The position numbers and the translations under genes are program-made. Shown here one piece after another: positions 21,382 to 31,325 of a stretch of DNA of 64,000 nt (the first letter of the stretch is position 1; every line of letters starts with the position of its first letter). This stretch comes from Gentiana macrophylla (taxonomy: Eukaryota > Streptophyta > Magnoliopsida > Gentianales > Gentianaceae). Below the pieces are notes generated by a model. That model saw only the letters and a list, made by a program, of their open reading frames with translations. It had not been told where the DNA came from and did not search any database. The stretch lies in the NCBI GenBank assembly GCA_026214975.1, contig CM047805.1, positions 115,439,845-115,503,844 of the forward strand, read 5' to 3'.

Positions 21382-22275
21382 GGGCACAAGCATGAGGTCC
21401 AAATCTAAAAGGCTGATTGTGGCAGCTGCATGTTACTACATCTGGAATATGAGGAACAAGAAGATCATGGAGGGCTCAAGCATCAGTGTAGCAGCTGTGG
21501 TGCATAATATCAATAAACATGCTTTTTATATTCTGCGCTTTTTGTACCTCTCTGATTAGTCTATACCCCCCACTACTTTGTATTGGTTTGTATAGGTATT
21601 GGTGGGGTGGTTTTATTTTTATTTTGGAGATTGCTGGGATTATCCCAGGTTTGATTACATATCTGTGTGCCCCTTGTACTGACTCTACTTCCCTCATCTT
21701 GGCTAAGTTTGTGCTGGTGGGGGTTGGTAATGTCTTTGGCATTACTGATTTTCCTCCCTACATGATGGGGGGCTGAGTTAGTCCAGGTGTGTTGGCTATC
21801 ACCTTTGTGTGCCCCTTGAATTTGATTAGGTCCAATCCTCAGCTTTGCTAAGTCTGTGCTTGTGGGGGAGTAATGCTTTGGCACTATTCCCCTGCTTGGT
21901 GATGGGATAAATCAGCTCAGGTGTGTTGGCTATCAACAAACTTTCATTAGCTATTAGATTTCCTGTATAGCTAGTTTAGATTGCAGCTGCCTTTTTGTTT
22001 TTGGAGATAGCATGCTGCTGGTTTGCCTGAATCTATGACTAACCTCGGGTAGACCTTTTTTTTGATATAGGCTCCTTTAGTGCTTCTCTGCATCTGTTCT
22101 CTTGGGTTTAGATGTGGAGAGACACTATTATGACCCTTTTATTTTGGTAAGATGGGATATGCTCTGTTGGTTGCACCTTGTGTACACAATATGACCCCTG
22201 TTTTGTAATCTTCACTCAGGGTATACATATGTACATACCTTTGGTTAATAAAATTTACATTTTAACCAAAAAAAA
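21382..22275 (+). repeat. LINE 3' UTR with an internal two-copy repeat
   Basis: Non-coding. Two diverged copies of about 140 bp (near 21665-21800 and 21805-21938) share tgtgtgccccttg, ggctaagtttgtgctggtgg, ctttggcattactg and caggtgtgttggctatca. The ORFs at 21519-21776 (+) and 21884-21476 (-) fall in these repeats and are not credible genes. Confidence 0.7.
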
Positions 22276-22391
22276 AAGAAAGGTATAATCTTTGTCCTCC
22301 TTGTTATATATTTATTTTTAAACAAAGTCGATCCTTGGATCGAAAATCAAATTTTAATTTTCCGCTGCGCTACTCGTTTGATTTCCTAACA
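22276..22391 (+). repeat. 5' LTR of F, part 2 (with right LINE duplication)
   Basis: Starts with the second copy of the 17-bp duplication and ends tttcctaaCA at 22391. It equals the end of the 3' LTR (59956-60072). Confidence 0.92.
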
Positions 22392-22392
22392 G

Positions 22393-22405
22393 TGGTATCA
22401 GAGCC
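22393..22405 (+). promoter_or_regulatory. Primer-binding site of F (initiator Met-tRNA)
   Basis: TGGTATCAGAGCC one base inside the LTR: the classic plant copia primer site. Confidence 0.95.
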
Positions 22406-23781
22406 AACTTCGAGCTTAAGCATTAAGCATAATTATTTCGCATAGTAAATAGATCCAATAGATTAAATCATGTTTGATATTGATTAATTAAAGATGCACG
22501 AAAAGAGAAAACAAAAAAAAAAGAGGCGGGCGTGCGCCGCCATACCCGAAAATCGCTGGCGGCGTCGGCGGGCGTCGCCGCCGACACCACCCCTTTTCGT
22601 TTTTGTTTTGTGTATTCTAATTTCAATTTAGTACATGATTATTTTATTGAAATATTAATTGACTAAAAGTTAATTAATTAATTGATTGGATGCTGTAAAG
22701 ACGAGAGTAGTTTAAAATTAATCTTTTTCATAAGATATGATTGTACGGATTAGATAGTAGATATAATTCGATTATATGGACCCCAATTGATCATGGACTC
22801 GACCAATAGGATAGATGTGAATGGTTTATTTTTCTGTTGTATTGTTGTCCTAGGCCGTTATGAAGAACATGACCTAGTTTTATTTTTGCATTATCCCATT
22901 CCCGTTAGCTCCCCCCGTGTGCGGCGGGTGTCAAATTTAATAGTTATATTCTATGTAATGATGCATTGAAGACAAAGACGAAGATCCAAAGAAAGAAAAA
23001 TAAATGATCCATGGAGATGGTGCATGTCAAAGATCCATTGGTGGTTGCGGCTTCCCTTAGCTTGTGACCCGCGGTTTCGTCAATTTGTATTCGAAACCGC
23101 ACTTAGGAAAATTCCATGATCATACCGGTTATTTTATGCGCGGAATGTTGTGTAAGTTTCAATTTATTCGATATCGTAGTAATATGCACGTAATATATGA
23201 GACCGTAATTAAATAAAATTAATTAAGAGAATTAAGTTAAAATTATTCCCACGAAGAAAAATCGAGTCATAAATATGTATCCCAATATTATAACGATGGT
23301 GAAGAGCCCTTATTCGGATCCAACTGATCGGTCCACATCGGGAGTTGACCTACCTCGGGTATATCGTTATTAACGAGATATGATCGTTATGAGATCTCAC
23401 GAATATTTGGGTTACAACTCGACTAAGAATCTTACGGTGATTGGCCCACGTTAGGACCGTTTAATTTTAGAGACATGAGGTTGGCTATCACATAGACGAT
23501 GTGAGTTGTCAAAGAGTTGACTAGTCAAACCACTGGAAGTCGCATTGGACGCGATTGGTAAGTTGTACCTACCCATCGAAATTGACTCGGTCGATCGGCC
23601 CACGTCGGGGATCGAGTCAACTAGATGGGATTCTAGCCACTAAAGAATTAATCGAATTCTTGAAAGCCAGTTGGGAATAGTTGGTTAGTGGGAGCAAGAA
23701 CTTATATAAAATTTAAAGTGCAATTTTTAGGTTTTGTGTACATGAACTTTACTTATTCTATCTTTATTTATTTGTTGTAGA
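22406..23781 (+). other. Leader (5' UTR) of copia F
   Basis: No gene. Features shared in order with the D leader (30180-31325): a GC-rich patch (D: 29440-29530), tttttcataaga, gtgtgcggcgggtgt (22916-22931), and three spaced copies of a word like gatcgRccaccgccggg (near 23325, 23440 and 23593), and the palindrome ttgactagtcaa (23517-23528). Conservation between two diverged relatives suggests function in RNA packaging or translation, but that is inference. Confidence 0.7.
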
Positions 23782-24600
23782 ATGTCGAACAAATTGAACC
23801 TTCGTTTTATCATGGATAACAAACTTGACGAAACCAACTTTCTCGACTGGGAAAGGAACCTCAAAATCATTTTGAGGCATGAAAAGATTGGCTATGTCTT
23901 GGATGAACCCATACCGCAAAAGCCCGCAGAGGGCACGGCTGCAGATGCTTTCGAGAAGTACAACAAGCACTATTCTGACAGTTCTGATGCTACATGTATC
24001 ATGCTTGCTTCCATGACACCTGAATTGCAGAAACAGCATTAGTCTATGGACACTTACACAATCATGGTACACCTAAAGGAGCTTTATGCTTTCGCCTCAG
24101 ATCGAGAGGTACAAGGTCTCAAGGGCCTGTTTGGTTGTAAGATGGCACCGGGATCTTTGTGGGGTCGACGTGCTAAAGATGATCGGGTACATTGAGAGGC
24201 TTGAGAAGCTTGGCCACAAGTTGGAACGCGAGTTGAGTATTGACTTAATTGCAATCTCTACCTAATTCATACTCGCAGTTTTTGATGAATTGTCACATGA
24301 ACAAGATAGATTCCTCTCTTGCGGAGTTATTGAACATGTTGAAAACTGCTGAGGGCACCGTGCAAAAGAGCAAGCAAGTGTTGCTCGTCACTTCTTCAAA
24401 GGAAAAGGAAAGGCTCAAAAGAAGTCCAAGAAAGCGAAGGCTGCCCTAAGCCAATGCCTAAGATAGCTAAAGACAAGACGAAGGATGCTTGCTTCCATTG
24501 CGGTGAGGACTGGTCATTGGAGGGGCAAGCTGCAAGGCTTTTTAAGCACGAAGAAGAGGCATCTGAGATGCTTCAACTTCAGGTATGTTTATGATTGAGA
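23782..24600 (+). pseudogene. Copia F gag (broken)
   Basis: ATG at 23782 directly after the leader (MSNKLNLRFIMDNKLDETNF, then WERNLKIILRHEKIGYVLDE), typical of copia gag N-termini. It stops at TAG near 24040, where relatives have a glutamine codon (QKQH-stop-SMDTYT). It then continues as SMDTYTIMVHLKELYAFAS in the same frame and is shifted further on. A zinc-knuckle remnant (CFHCGED) is near 24490-24515 but the second half of the CCHC motif is lost. Gag would form the particle. Confidence 0.85.
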
Positions 24601-25914
24601 TCAATATTGCTTCTTCTAAGTCTAACCACTGGGTATTAGATACTGGTTGTGGTTCTCATATTTGTACGAATATGCTGGCAGAAGGACTAGAGATATGAAT
24701 AAAGGAGAGGTGGACCTACGCGTTGGGAATGGAGCAAGTGTTGTTGCATTAGCCGTATGAGTTTATTTTCTTTCATTGCCCAATGGGCTAGTACTAGAGC
24801 TTAAAAACTATTATTTTGTTCCCACTTTTACGAAGAGTATTATTTCCATTTCCGCATTAGATGTTGAAGGATTTTATTTTACGTTTGAGAATAAATGTCG
24901 TTCTTTTTCACGTGATGGAATGTTTTATGGTACTGGCATACTTAGCAATGGTCTCTACATATTAGATGTGAATGTTGACGTACTTAATGTAAACAATAAG
25001 AGAGCTAAAACAAGTGACTTGAATGAATCCTACCTATGGCACTGTAGACTTGGCCATATAAATAAGAATCGTATTTCCAAACTCCATAAAGATGGATTAT
25101 TGGATCATTTCGATTAGGAATCGTTTGACACATGTGAAGCTTTTTTACTTGGCAAGATGACAAAGTCACCATTCAGTGGCAAATGGATAAGATCCAATGA
25201 ATTTCTTGAGCTCATACATACTGATGTGTGCGGCCCAATGTCAATTCAAGCCAAATGAGGATACTCTAATTTTATCACCTTCACTCATGATCATTCTCGC
25301 TATGGTAATATATACTTAATGAAGTATAAATCTGAGGCCTTTGAAAAGTTCAAGGAATTCATAAGTGAAGTTGAGAAACAACTAGGTAAGGAAATTAAAA
25401 CATTTTGATCCGATCGAGGTGGTGAGTACCTAGATGGAGAGTTTCAAGATTACCTAAAGGAGAATGGGATTCTACCTGAATGGACCCCTCCCAGAACACC
25501 ATAGATGAATGGCATATCTGAGAGGAGGAACCGTACCTTGTTAGACATGGTGTGATCCATGATGAGCTATGCAGTTCTTCCATAATCATTTTGGGGTATG
25601 CTCTCGAAACAACATCCTACGTACTTAACCGTGCTCCATCAAAGACGGTTGATTCTACGCCTTACGAGGTATGGACTAAGAGGAAACCAAATCTGGCATA
25701 TCTTAAACCTTGGGTTTGTCCAACTTATGTGAAGCGGATGATGCCTGACAAACTAGAAGCCAGACCTGATAAATTTCTATTCGTGGGCTATCCTATAGAA
25801 ACTAGAGGATACCAGTTTTACCACCTTGGAGAAAAAAATGTGTTTGTTGCCAGGTATGGCCACTTCCTAGAGAAAGAGTTTATTTTGGAAAGATCCAGTG
25901 GGAGTAAAAATTGA
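24601..25914 (+). pseudogene. Copia F protease and integrase (several stops)
   Basis: The protease site is near 24635: SNHWVLDTGCGSHICTN (DTG). The integrase N domain is in the 24776-25117 frame (YLWHCRLGHINKNRISKLHK). The expected C-x-x-C has only its first Cys (DTCEAFLLGKM). Core: HTDVCGPM (first Asp), SDRGGEY (second Asp), SERRNRTLLDMV (Glu). Stops interrupt at about 25118, 25257, 25407, 25502 and 25554. The 25552-25914 frame carries the C-terminal part (KPWVCPTYVKRM, DKFLFVGYPIETRGYQFY). It would cut gag-pol and integrate cDNA; it is inactive here. Most stops replace CGA, CAG or CAA codons expected from the family. Confidence 0.88.
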
Positions 25915-27138
25915 TCTTGAAGAAATTCAAGAACCACTTACGGACAATAATCAGTTGATGGAGGTAGAGCAGACACAACCTAATGAGGTGGCACAAGTCC
26001 CTACTCCTAACACAGTACTACCTCAAAGATCCACCAGGGAACGCCATGAACCCGATAGGTACCCGGGCGTATACCTCATGGAAGATGAGGACCCTAAAAA
26101 TTACGAGGAGTTGCTAATGAGGCCTGACAAAGAGAAATGGCTGGAAGCCATGAATTCTGAGATGGAGTCCATGAAAGACAACCAAGTTTGGAACTTAGTT
26201 GATCCACCTGAAGGAATAGTTCCTATAGGGTGCAAATGGGTCTTTAAGAGAAAGACCGACATGGATGGTAACGTAGTCACCTACAAGGCTAGATTAGTGG
26301 CAAAAGGTTATAAGCAAAGACAAGGTAATGACTATGATGAAACCTTTTCACCCGTTGCCATGTTAAAGTCCATTAGAATTCAACTTGCTATTGCAACATA
26401 CCATGATTACGAAATCTGGCAGATGGATGTGAAAACAGCTTTCCTTAATGGGAATCTATCGGAGGAGATGTACATGACACAACCTGAGGGTTTCACAACC
26501 AATGACTCCAGGATGGTGTGCAAGTTGCAAAGGTCCATTTATGGACTGAAGCAAGCTTCTCGGAGTTGGAATCTTCGCTTTGATGAGACAATCAAACAGT
26601 TTGATTTTATCAAGAATGAAGATGAGCCCTGTGTTTATAAGAAGGTTAGTGGGAGTGCAGTCGTTTTCTTGGTGCTTTATGTAGACGACATACTGCTGAT
26701 AGGGAATGATGTACCCATGTTACAGTCGGTTAAGGTTTGGTTATCCAAGAACTTCTCTATGAAGGACTTGGGAGAAGCAGCTTATATTTTGGGGATTAAG
26801 ATCTATAGAGATAGGTCTAAAAGGTTGCTTGGTTTGTCATAATCCACCTATATAGACAAGATGCTGAAAAGGTTCAGCATGGAGCAATCCAAGAGGGGGT
26901 TGCTGCCAATGTCACATAGGGTCTACATGTCAAAGAAAATGTGTCCTAAGACAGAGGAGGAAAGGGCACGCATGTCCAGTGTCCCTTATGCTTCGGCTAT
27001 AGGGTTTATCATGTATGCCATGTTGTGCACAAGACCAGATGTCTCGTACCCTCTTAGTATGACTGGTAGGTACCAGGCGAATCTAGGTGATGGTCACTAG
27101 GTTGCTGTCAAGAATATCCTCAAGCACATGAAGCCTAC
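25898..27138 (+). pseudogene. Copia F reverse transcriptase and start of RNase H
   Basis: Frame 25898-26842: EKWLEAMNSEMESMKDNQVW, VFKRKTDMDGNVVTYKARLV, WQMDVKTAFLNGNLSEEMYM, YGLKQASRSWNLRF and the active site FLVLYVDDILLIGND (YVDD). A TAA at 26840 falls where LGLSQSTYI is expected. The frame resumes as STYIDKMLKRFSMEQSKRGL, CTRPDVSYPLSMTGRYQANL, GDGH, stop (TAG for expected Trp), VAVKNILKHMK. It is cut at 27138 by element C and continues at 57695. RT would copy the element RNA. Confidence 0.92.
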
Positions 27139-27302
27139 TGATCGCGTGTAAGTCACTAACGTCGATATTACTAGCAAGAATACTAGGTACATCGTAGTAT
27201 AGTAAATGCGAGTCAAGGTCAATCCCACAGTGACAATGCAACTATAACTATAAATGATTCTAACCTAATTAAGAAGCAACACAGAGGTGGTCATGGACCA
27301 AC
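27139..27302 (-). repeat. Left (3') LTR of C, piece 1
   Basis: Starts tgatcgcgtgtaagtcac and matches 56248 onward. The last five bases (ccaac, 27298-27302) are the target duplication of D. Confidence 0.95.
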
Positions 27303-29289
27303 TGTTGGAATAGTGTCCTAAACCCAATCGGGTTGGACCGGATCCGACCGGGTCGGATCATTTCTACTATTTCTTTATGTTTGTACATATATTAAATGGC
27401 TTTTCGTTGTCATATATATCGTTTCTTCTAAAGAACCAATTATGAATTGTTATATGATAACGTCCTTAGTATTAAAGCGTGATAGAGAAACCATGATAGG
27501 CGATTATGGTTGATGAGATCTCTAATCACTTTAATAAGTTTGATACTTAAATGTCTCTAGTCGACGTATCTATCAAGCAGGGCATTGATAGTATAAAAGC
27601 AGACTCAGCACGTATTAGATGTCTTCATCTTTTTAAGGAGGATAGATCTCGTCTATCGAAGTGTAGAGACACTTGGACCGTGACGTGGACGTGTATTAGA
27701 GAACGCGACACGTTGGGATCGACCCACTTTACGGATAAGTGTCACACTATGTGGCGGTTGTGTAATTATCCTTAAGACCGAGTCTTCATGGCATCACGGT
27801 GTGGATTGTCATGTTTTGACACTATTGAGGTTTCCACAGCCACGGGGCGATCATGCGGTAGTGATTGGGTGTGATAATCAAGCATCGCGGAGTATACATG
27901 ATTGGTCGTCCGGGAATCGCGTATCCTATGATTGGGATCGAATATCCGAAATGGCCTTCTTATAAGGAATGTCTAGCTCTCGTGAATCTTTGCAAAGTGG
28001 GAGTAAAGGAGTTACTCGAGAGAGCATGATATCCAGATTATAAGATACGGTTGTTAATGTTTGACACTCGACGTCGACCGTATGGATATTATTACAATGA
28101 TAGGATTGTAAGTTACACGGTAATCAAGCTGACATTTCACATGAAAGGTAGTAGTCATTGCATTTGACTCTTCCGATGATCGGGGTCACGGTGTGTTGCT
28201 AGACGCTATCCCGTGATCGTTAGGCATGATGGGGCATTTTCGTAATTCGCACTTTGTGTCTACGGCCAACATATTCGAAGCCTATCGGGTCACACACACA
28301 AGAACATCTAGCCGGATTAAAATGTGGTTATAGATGATAACCAAATAAGGAAAGTTTATCTCGAACTATAAAGGTTATAGTGGTAAATTAATATGGTGGT
28401 ATTTATTTATTGTGAATAAATTAAATACAAGATATTAATAATATTATATTAATTAAAGAATATTCGGATGCCAATTTATTGGCTAAGGTGGCGCAATTTT
28501 GTGTGTATATATGATACACTTGGATTGTGCAGAATTTAATTAATGATATTACCAAATATTAATATTAGATATTAATATAATATATATATATATAAATGAT
28601 GCATGCATGTGGCGCATCAAAGAGTTGCATGCGCACCAACTGTGTGTATGGCATATATAATATATAGATTTATTTGTGTAATATATATATGATATATACA
28701 CACGTGTGTAAATTGATTTATTAGTAATAAAATAAAGATAATAATATAAGATCTTGACAATATCTTGGAATTATTCAATATAAGATATTGACAAAATCCT
28801 AGATTTATTTAATATGAGATATTATAATAAATGAGATAAATCAATCAAATATATTTTCCTTATTTTATTGGAAAAGGTTTTCTTCTCCTCCACTCATATT
28901 TGGGCGCCATATACACTATAAATATAGTGTGGGTGTCAAGCTCTTTCAGACATCATAATTCCAAGAAAGCTAATAGTTCTTGTGTAAATGAGAAAGATCC
29001 TTAGAGAGTTGGAGAGAGGGGAAAAGGGCCGGTCTAGCAACCGGAGTTTTCCAATAGCAATCCATGATGGGATTCGGCGGGTCATTCGTGTGGACTAGCG
29101 GTAGAGGCCGAACACTTGGGCGGCCCTATGCAGAACTACTTCTCTTAGACGGTCAAAGCGCCGATCTTTTAGATCAACCAAGGTAACCACCGTCTACTAT
29201 CTATTTGTTTATTGCTTAAACGAAGTCGATCTTGGGTCGATAGGAAATAAATTTTGAATTCGCTGCGTTCCCGCGTAGATTTCCTAACA
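27303..29289 (+). repeat. 5' LTR of D
   Basis: TGTTGGAATAGTG ... tttcctaaCA. An imperfection-free palindrome GATCCGACCGGGTCGGATC lies at 27341-27359. TATA box ctataaata at 28917-28925. Compared with F it has extra sequence near 28580-28700 with TA repeats and atgcatgcatg. Confidence 0.94.
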
Positions 29290-29290
29290 G

Positions 29291-29302
29291 TGGTATCAGA
29301 GA
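29291..29302 (+). promoter_or_regulatory. Primer-binding site of D (initiator Met-tRNA)
   Basis: TGGTATCAGAGA: the classic site with the last bases changed (F has GAGCC). Confidence 0.88.
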
Positions 29303-31325
29303 GAGCTTCGAGCTTAAGCAATAAGCATGTTATTTTGCGTAGTTAATTTTATCGTTTAAATCACGTGATTAAAAGATGAAAGATTTTTGATTCGCAAATC
29401 GACACGAAAGAAAAAAAAAAAAAAAAAAAAATAAAGGGCGGCTTTTGGGGTGCTCGGCCGATCGGCGGCGGCACCCCATCGAAATTGCGCCCGGCGGCGC
29501 GTTTCTCTTGGGGCGGCGACGTCGGTGGTGCATTTTGGTGGATCACAAATTTTGTTTTGTGTATTTTGTGTTTCAATATTGTTCATAGTTGTGATTAAAA
29601 TCTCCTTTGTTTAGTTGTGTCGTCATGTGGCTAACCAATGGTTCAAATAGTTTGGCGTTGGGATGCCATACATAAGCATTAAAATAATAATGGCCTTTCC
29701 AAATTTTATTTGGAATGAGCTCAAGCCCTTTCCAAATATTTGATTTGGGAAAGGCTTAGCTTAAAGCCACTTCAAAATTTTGATTTTGGAAAGTGGCTGC
29801 GCTAAACCAAAATTATTTGGCCTTTCCAAATATTTGATTTGGAATAGGCACTGTTTCTTCAAATATTTGATTTGTAAAGGCTTAGTTTGCAAGCCACTTC
29901 CAAAATTTTGATTTTGGAAAGTGGTGAAGCTAAACCAAATTTGGTTTAGAAACTAAGGCATCCCTTTGATTACGAATCAAAAGGAAAGAAACAAAAGAGA
30001 AACAATTTTAATTTTGATTTATTTTGGAATAGTTCTAATTAATTAAAATTAAAATTAAAATCGGTTTAAAATTAATCGTTAATTTTATTTCGATTAAAAT
30101 CATTTAATTAATTAAATGTTAATTATTTAATTGATTGGATAAAATTATTTAATAGATTAAATGTTAATTGATTAATTAAGACGCAAGTAGTTAAATTTTA
30201 ATTTTATCTTTTTCATAAGATTTTATTGTATGGATTAGATATAGTAGATATAATATGATTATATGGACCCGATTGATCATGGACTCAACCGAGATAGGAT
30301 AGATGTGAATGATTTAATTTTTTTCTGTTGGTTTTAAAATTGTCCTAGGCCGTTATGAAGAAGCGTGACCTAGTTTATTTTCTCGCATTCATCCCATTCC
30401 CATTTAGCTCCCCCCCGTGTGCGGCGGGTGTATTTATTTTATTCGATAGTATTAAATGTAACAAGAATGGAGCAAAAGATAGAGACCAAAGATAGACGAA
30501 AATAAAGATCCCATTGGAGAATGGAGCATTAAAGATCCTATTGGCGGTTGCAGCTACCCTTAGATTGTGACCAGCGGTTTAAATCGATTTGTATTCGAAA
30601 CCGCACCTAGGAAAAGTCCATGATCATACCGGTTACTTTATGCATTTATTTATTTTGTGCTTGTATTTATTTTATATGATACGATAGATGCATGACTAGG
30701 CACGATCTAGATAAATGTGTAGGATGTATGTTTATAGAGATAGACATATTTATGATGAGACCGAAATTAAAATTAATTAAGTGAATTAATTTACGAAAAA
30801 TACTTCCACAACAAAAATCAAGTCGAAATATTGTCTCTCAATATTATAACGACGGTGAAGAGCTGTGTTCGGATCCAAGCGATCGACCACCGCCGGGAGT
30901 TGACCTACCACGGGTATATCGTCGTTATTGAGATATGATCGTATGAGATCTCGTGAATATTGGGTTATGACTTGACTAGAGTCTTTCGGTGATTGGCCAC
31001 CGTCAGGGCCGTCTGACTTTAGAGACAAGGGGTTGACTAACACATAGTGATGTGTATCGCCAAAGAGTTGACTAGTCAACCACTGAGAATCACATAGAGA
31101 TGTGAATGGTAAAGAGTTACCTACCTATCGAAATTATCTTGGTTGATCGACCACCGCCGGGAATCAAGGTAACTAGATGGGATCTCAGCCACTAAAGAAT
31201 TTTGAAAAATTCTTGAAAGTCAATTGGAAGTAGTTGACTAGTGGGAGCAAAATCATAAACCAAAAGACCATTTTTGATTTTGCGTGTATAAACAACAACA
31301 CTCTTTTATTTTCATTTTTATGTTG
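29303..31325 (+). other. Leader (5' UTR) of D
   Basis: Poly-A run (about 29408-29431), GC-rich patch (29440-29530), a hairpin cluster (29693-29949) and a block from 30180 on that follows the F leader, including gtgtgcggcgggtgt (30417-30431), three gatcgaccaccgccggga-like words (near 30881, 30990 and 31147) and ttgactagtcaa (31067-31078). The gag start codon of F has no counterpart at the end (tgttgtagttttagc, near 31321). Confidence 0.75.
29693..29949 (+). repeat. Cluster of hairpin-forming inverted repeats in the D leader
   Basis: At least five hairpins in about 250 bp: ccctttccaaat/atttgggaaagg (29727-29754), gccacttcaaaatt/attttggaaagtggc (29766-29797), gcctttccaaat/atttggaataggc (29820-29849), gccacttccaaaat/attttggaaagtgg (29893-29924), aaaccaaatttggttta (29933-29949). 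The order of the first pair is repeated by the later ones, so the module was duplicated. Absent from the F leader. Confidence 0.85.

Larger units (their letters stand above)
20583..22275 (+). mobile_element. 5'-truncated L1-type LINE in the F 5' LTR
   Basis: Non-LTR retrotransposon of 1.69 kb on +. It starts inside the C-terminal part of ORF2, ends with a short A-tail after ttttaacc (about 22267-22277) and is flanked by 17-bp duplications. 5' truncation is the usual outcome of incomplete reverse transcription. It is absent from the 3' LTR of F (position matching 59968), so it arrived after F. Confidence 0.93.

Noticed and set aside
21476..21884. ORFs on both strands in the LINE 3' UTR
   Set aside because: They follow the duplicated 3' UTR segments; the LINE coding region ends at 21381.
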